Both the position numbers and the translations under genes were made by a program. Below are positions 6,061 through 6,090 of a DNA stretch of 6,090 nt, piece by piece (positions within the stretch are counted from its first letter, which is position 1; each line of letters begins with the position of its first letter). The stretch lies in the NCBI GenBank assembly GCA_030648135.1, contig JAUSIF010000091.1, forward strand, positions 1-6,090. The letters run 5' to 3'. The notes under the pieces were generated by a model. It searched no databases, was not told the origin of the DNA, and saw nothing but the letters and a program-made list of their open reading frames with translations. Source of the stretch: Xanthobacteraceae bacterium (GTDB taxonomy: Bacteria; Pseudomonadota; Alphaproteobacteria; Rhizobiales; Xanthobacteraceae).

Positions 6061-6090
6061 GGTCCCGTAGCTCAGCAGGATAGAGCAGCG
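6061..6090 (+). tRNA. tRNA, 5' part only (probably tRNA-Arg), cut by the window end
   Basis: GGTCCCG (6061-6067) fits a 5' acceptor strand, followed by T8 and A9. A D-arm GCTC-AGCAGGATA-GAGC (6070-6086) with the conserved A box comes next, then A26 and the first three bases of the anticodon stem. The anticodon is outside the window. The GGATAGAGCA pattern resembles bacterial tRNA-Arg (UCU or CCU), but this assignment is from memory of similar genes and remains tentative. Confidence 0.85.

Overview
This is a GC-rich, ordinary-looking chromosomal window, most likely from an alphaproteobacterium of the Rhizobiales/Hyphomicrobiales type. That placement is an inference from three things. The helicase tail, S4 protein, seven-iron ferredoxin and CarD follow one another on one strand, a neighbourhood I associate with that group. 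The protein sequences read like that group. Synonymous positions strongly favour G and C. I see no insertion sequence, phage gene, CRISPR array or toxin-antitoxin pair.

Layout. Positions 1-1818 (+) hold the C-terminal 605 residues of a Suv3-like RNA helicase whose start lies upstream. Six bases later comes a small S4-domain RNA-binding protein of the Hsp15 type (1825-2211, +). Next is fdxA (2299-2634, +), a 7Fe-8S ferredoxin with a full cysteine set. A 330-base gap follows (2635-2964). It holds a 12-bp palindrome, a good sigma-70-type promoter with an extended -10, an intrinsic terminator only about 30 bases past the expected start site, and three further hairpins. It ends at carD (2965-3546, +), an RNA-polymerase-binding transcription regulator. 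A terminator at 3572-3600 separates carD from a convergent two-gene operon on the minus strand: a signal-peptide-bearing SNase-fold protein (5086-5910) overlapped by 4 bp with an M48 metalloprotease lipoprotein (3599-5089). The right end has a 10-bp inverted repeat (6007-6037) and then the first 30 bases of a tRNA gene, probably tRNA-Arg.

How the genes fit together. The helicase and S4 protein both act on RNA or ribosomes and are probably co-transcribed. fdxA serves electron transfer and may share that transcript. CarD tunes promoter opening at housekeeping genes. The minus-strand pair should be exported: the protease to a membrane facing the periplasm, the SNase-like protein to the periplasm. 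Their start/stop overlap suggests coupled translation.

I did not find a clearly new biological system. The observation most worth following is the carD leader, where a strong promoter runs almost at once into a UUCG-loop terminator. This could be a short RNA gene, an attenuator controlling carD, or a terminator for upstream transcription. The second is the SNase-like protein, which keeps the fold signature and two arginines but appears to have lost most acidic catalytic residues.
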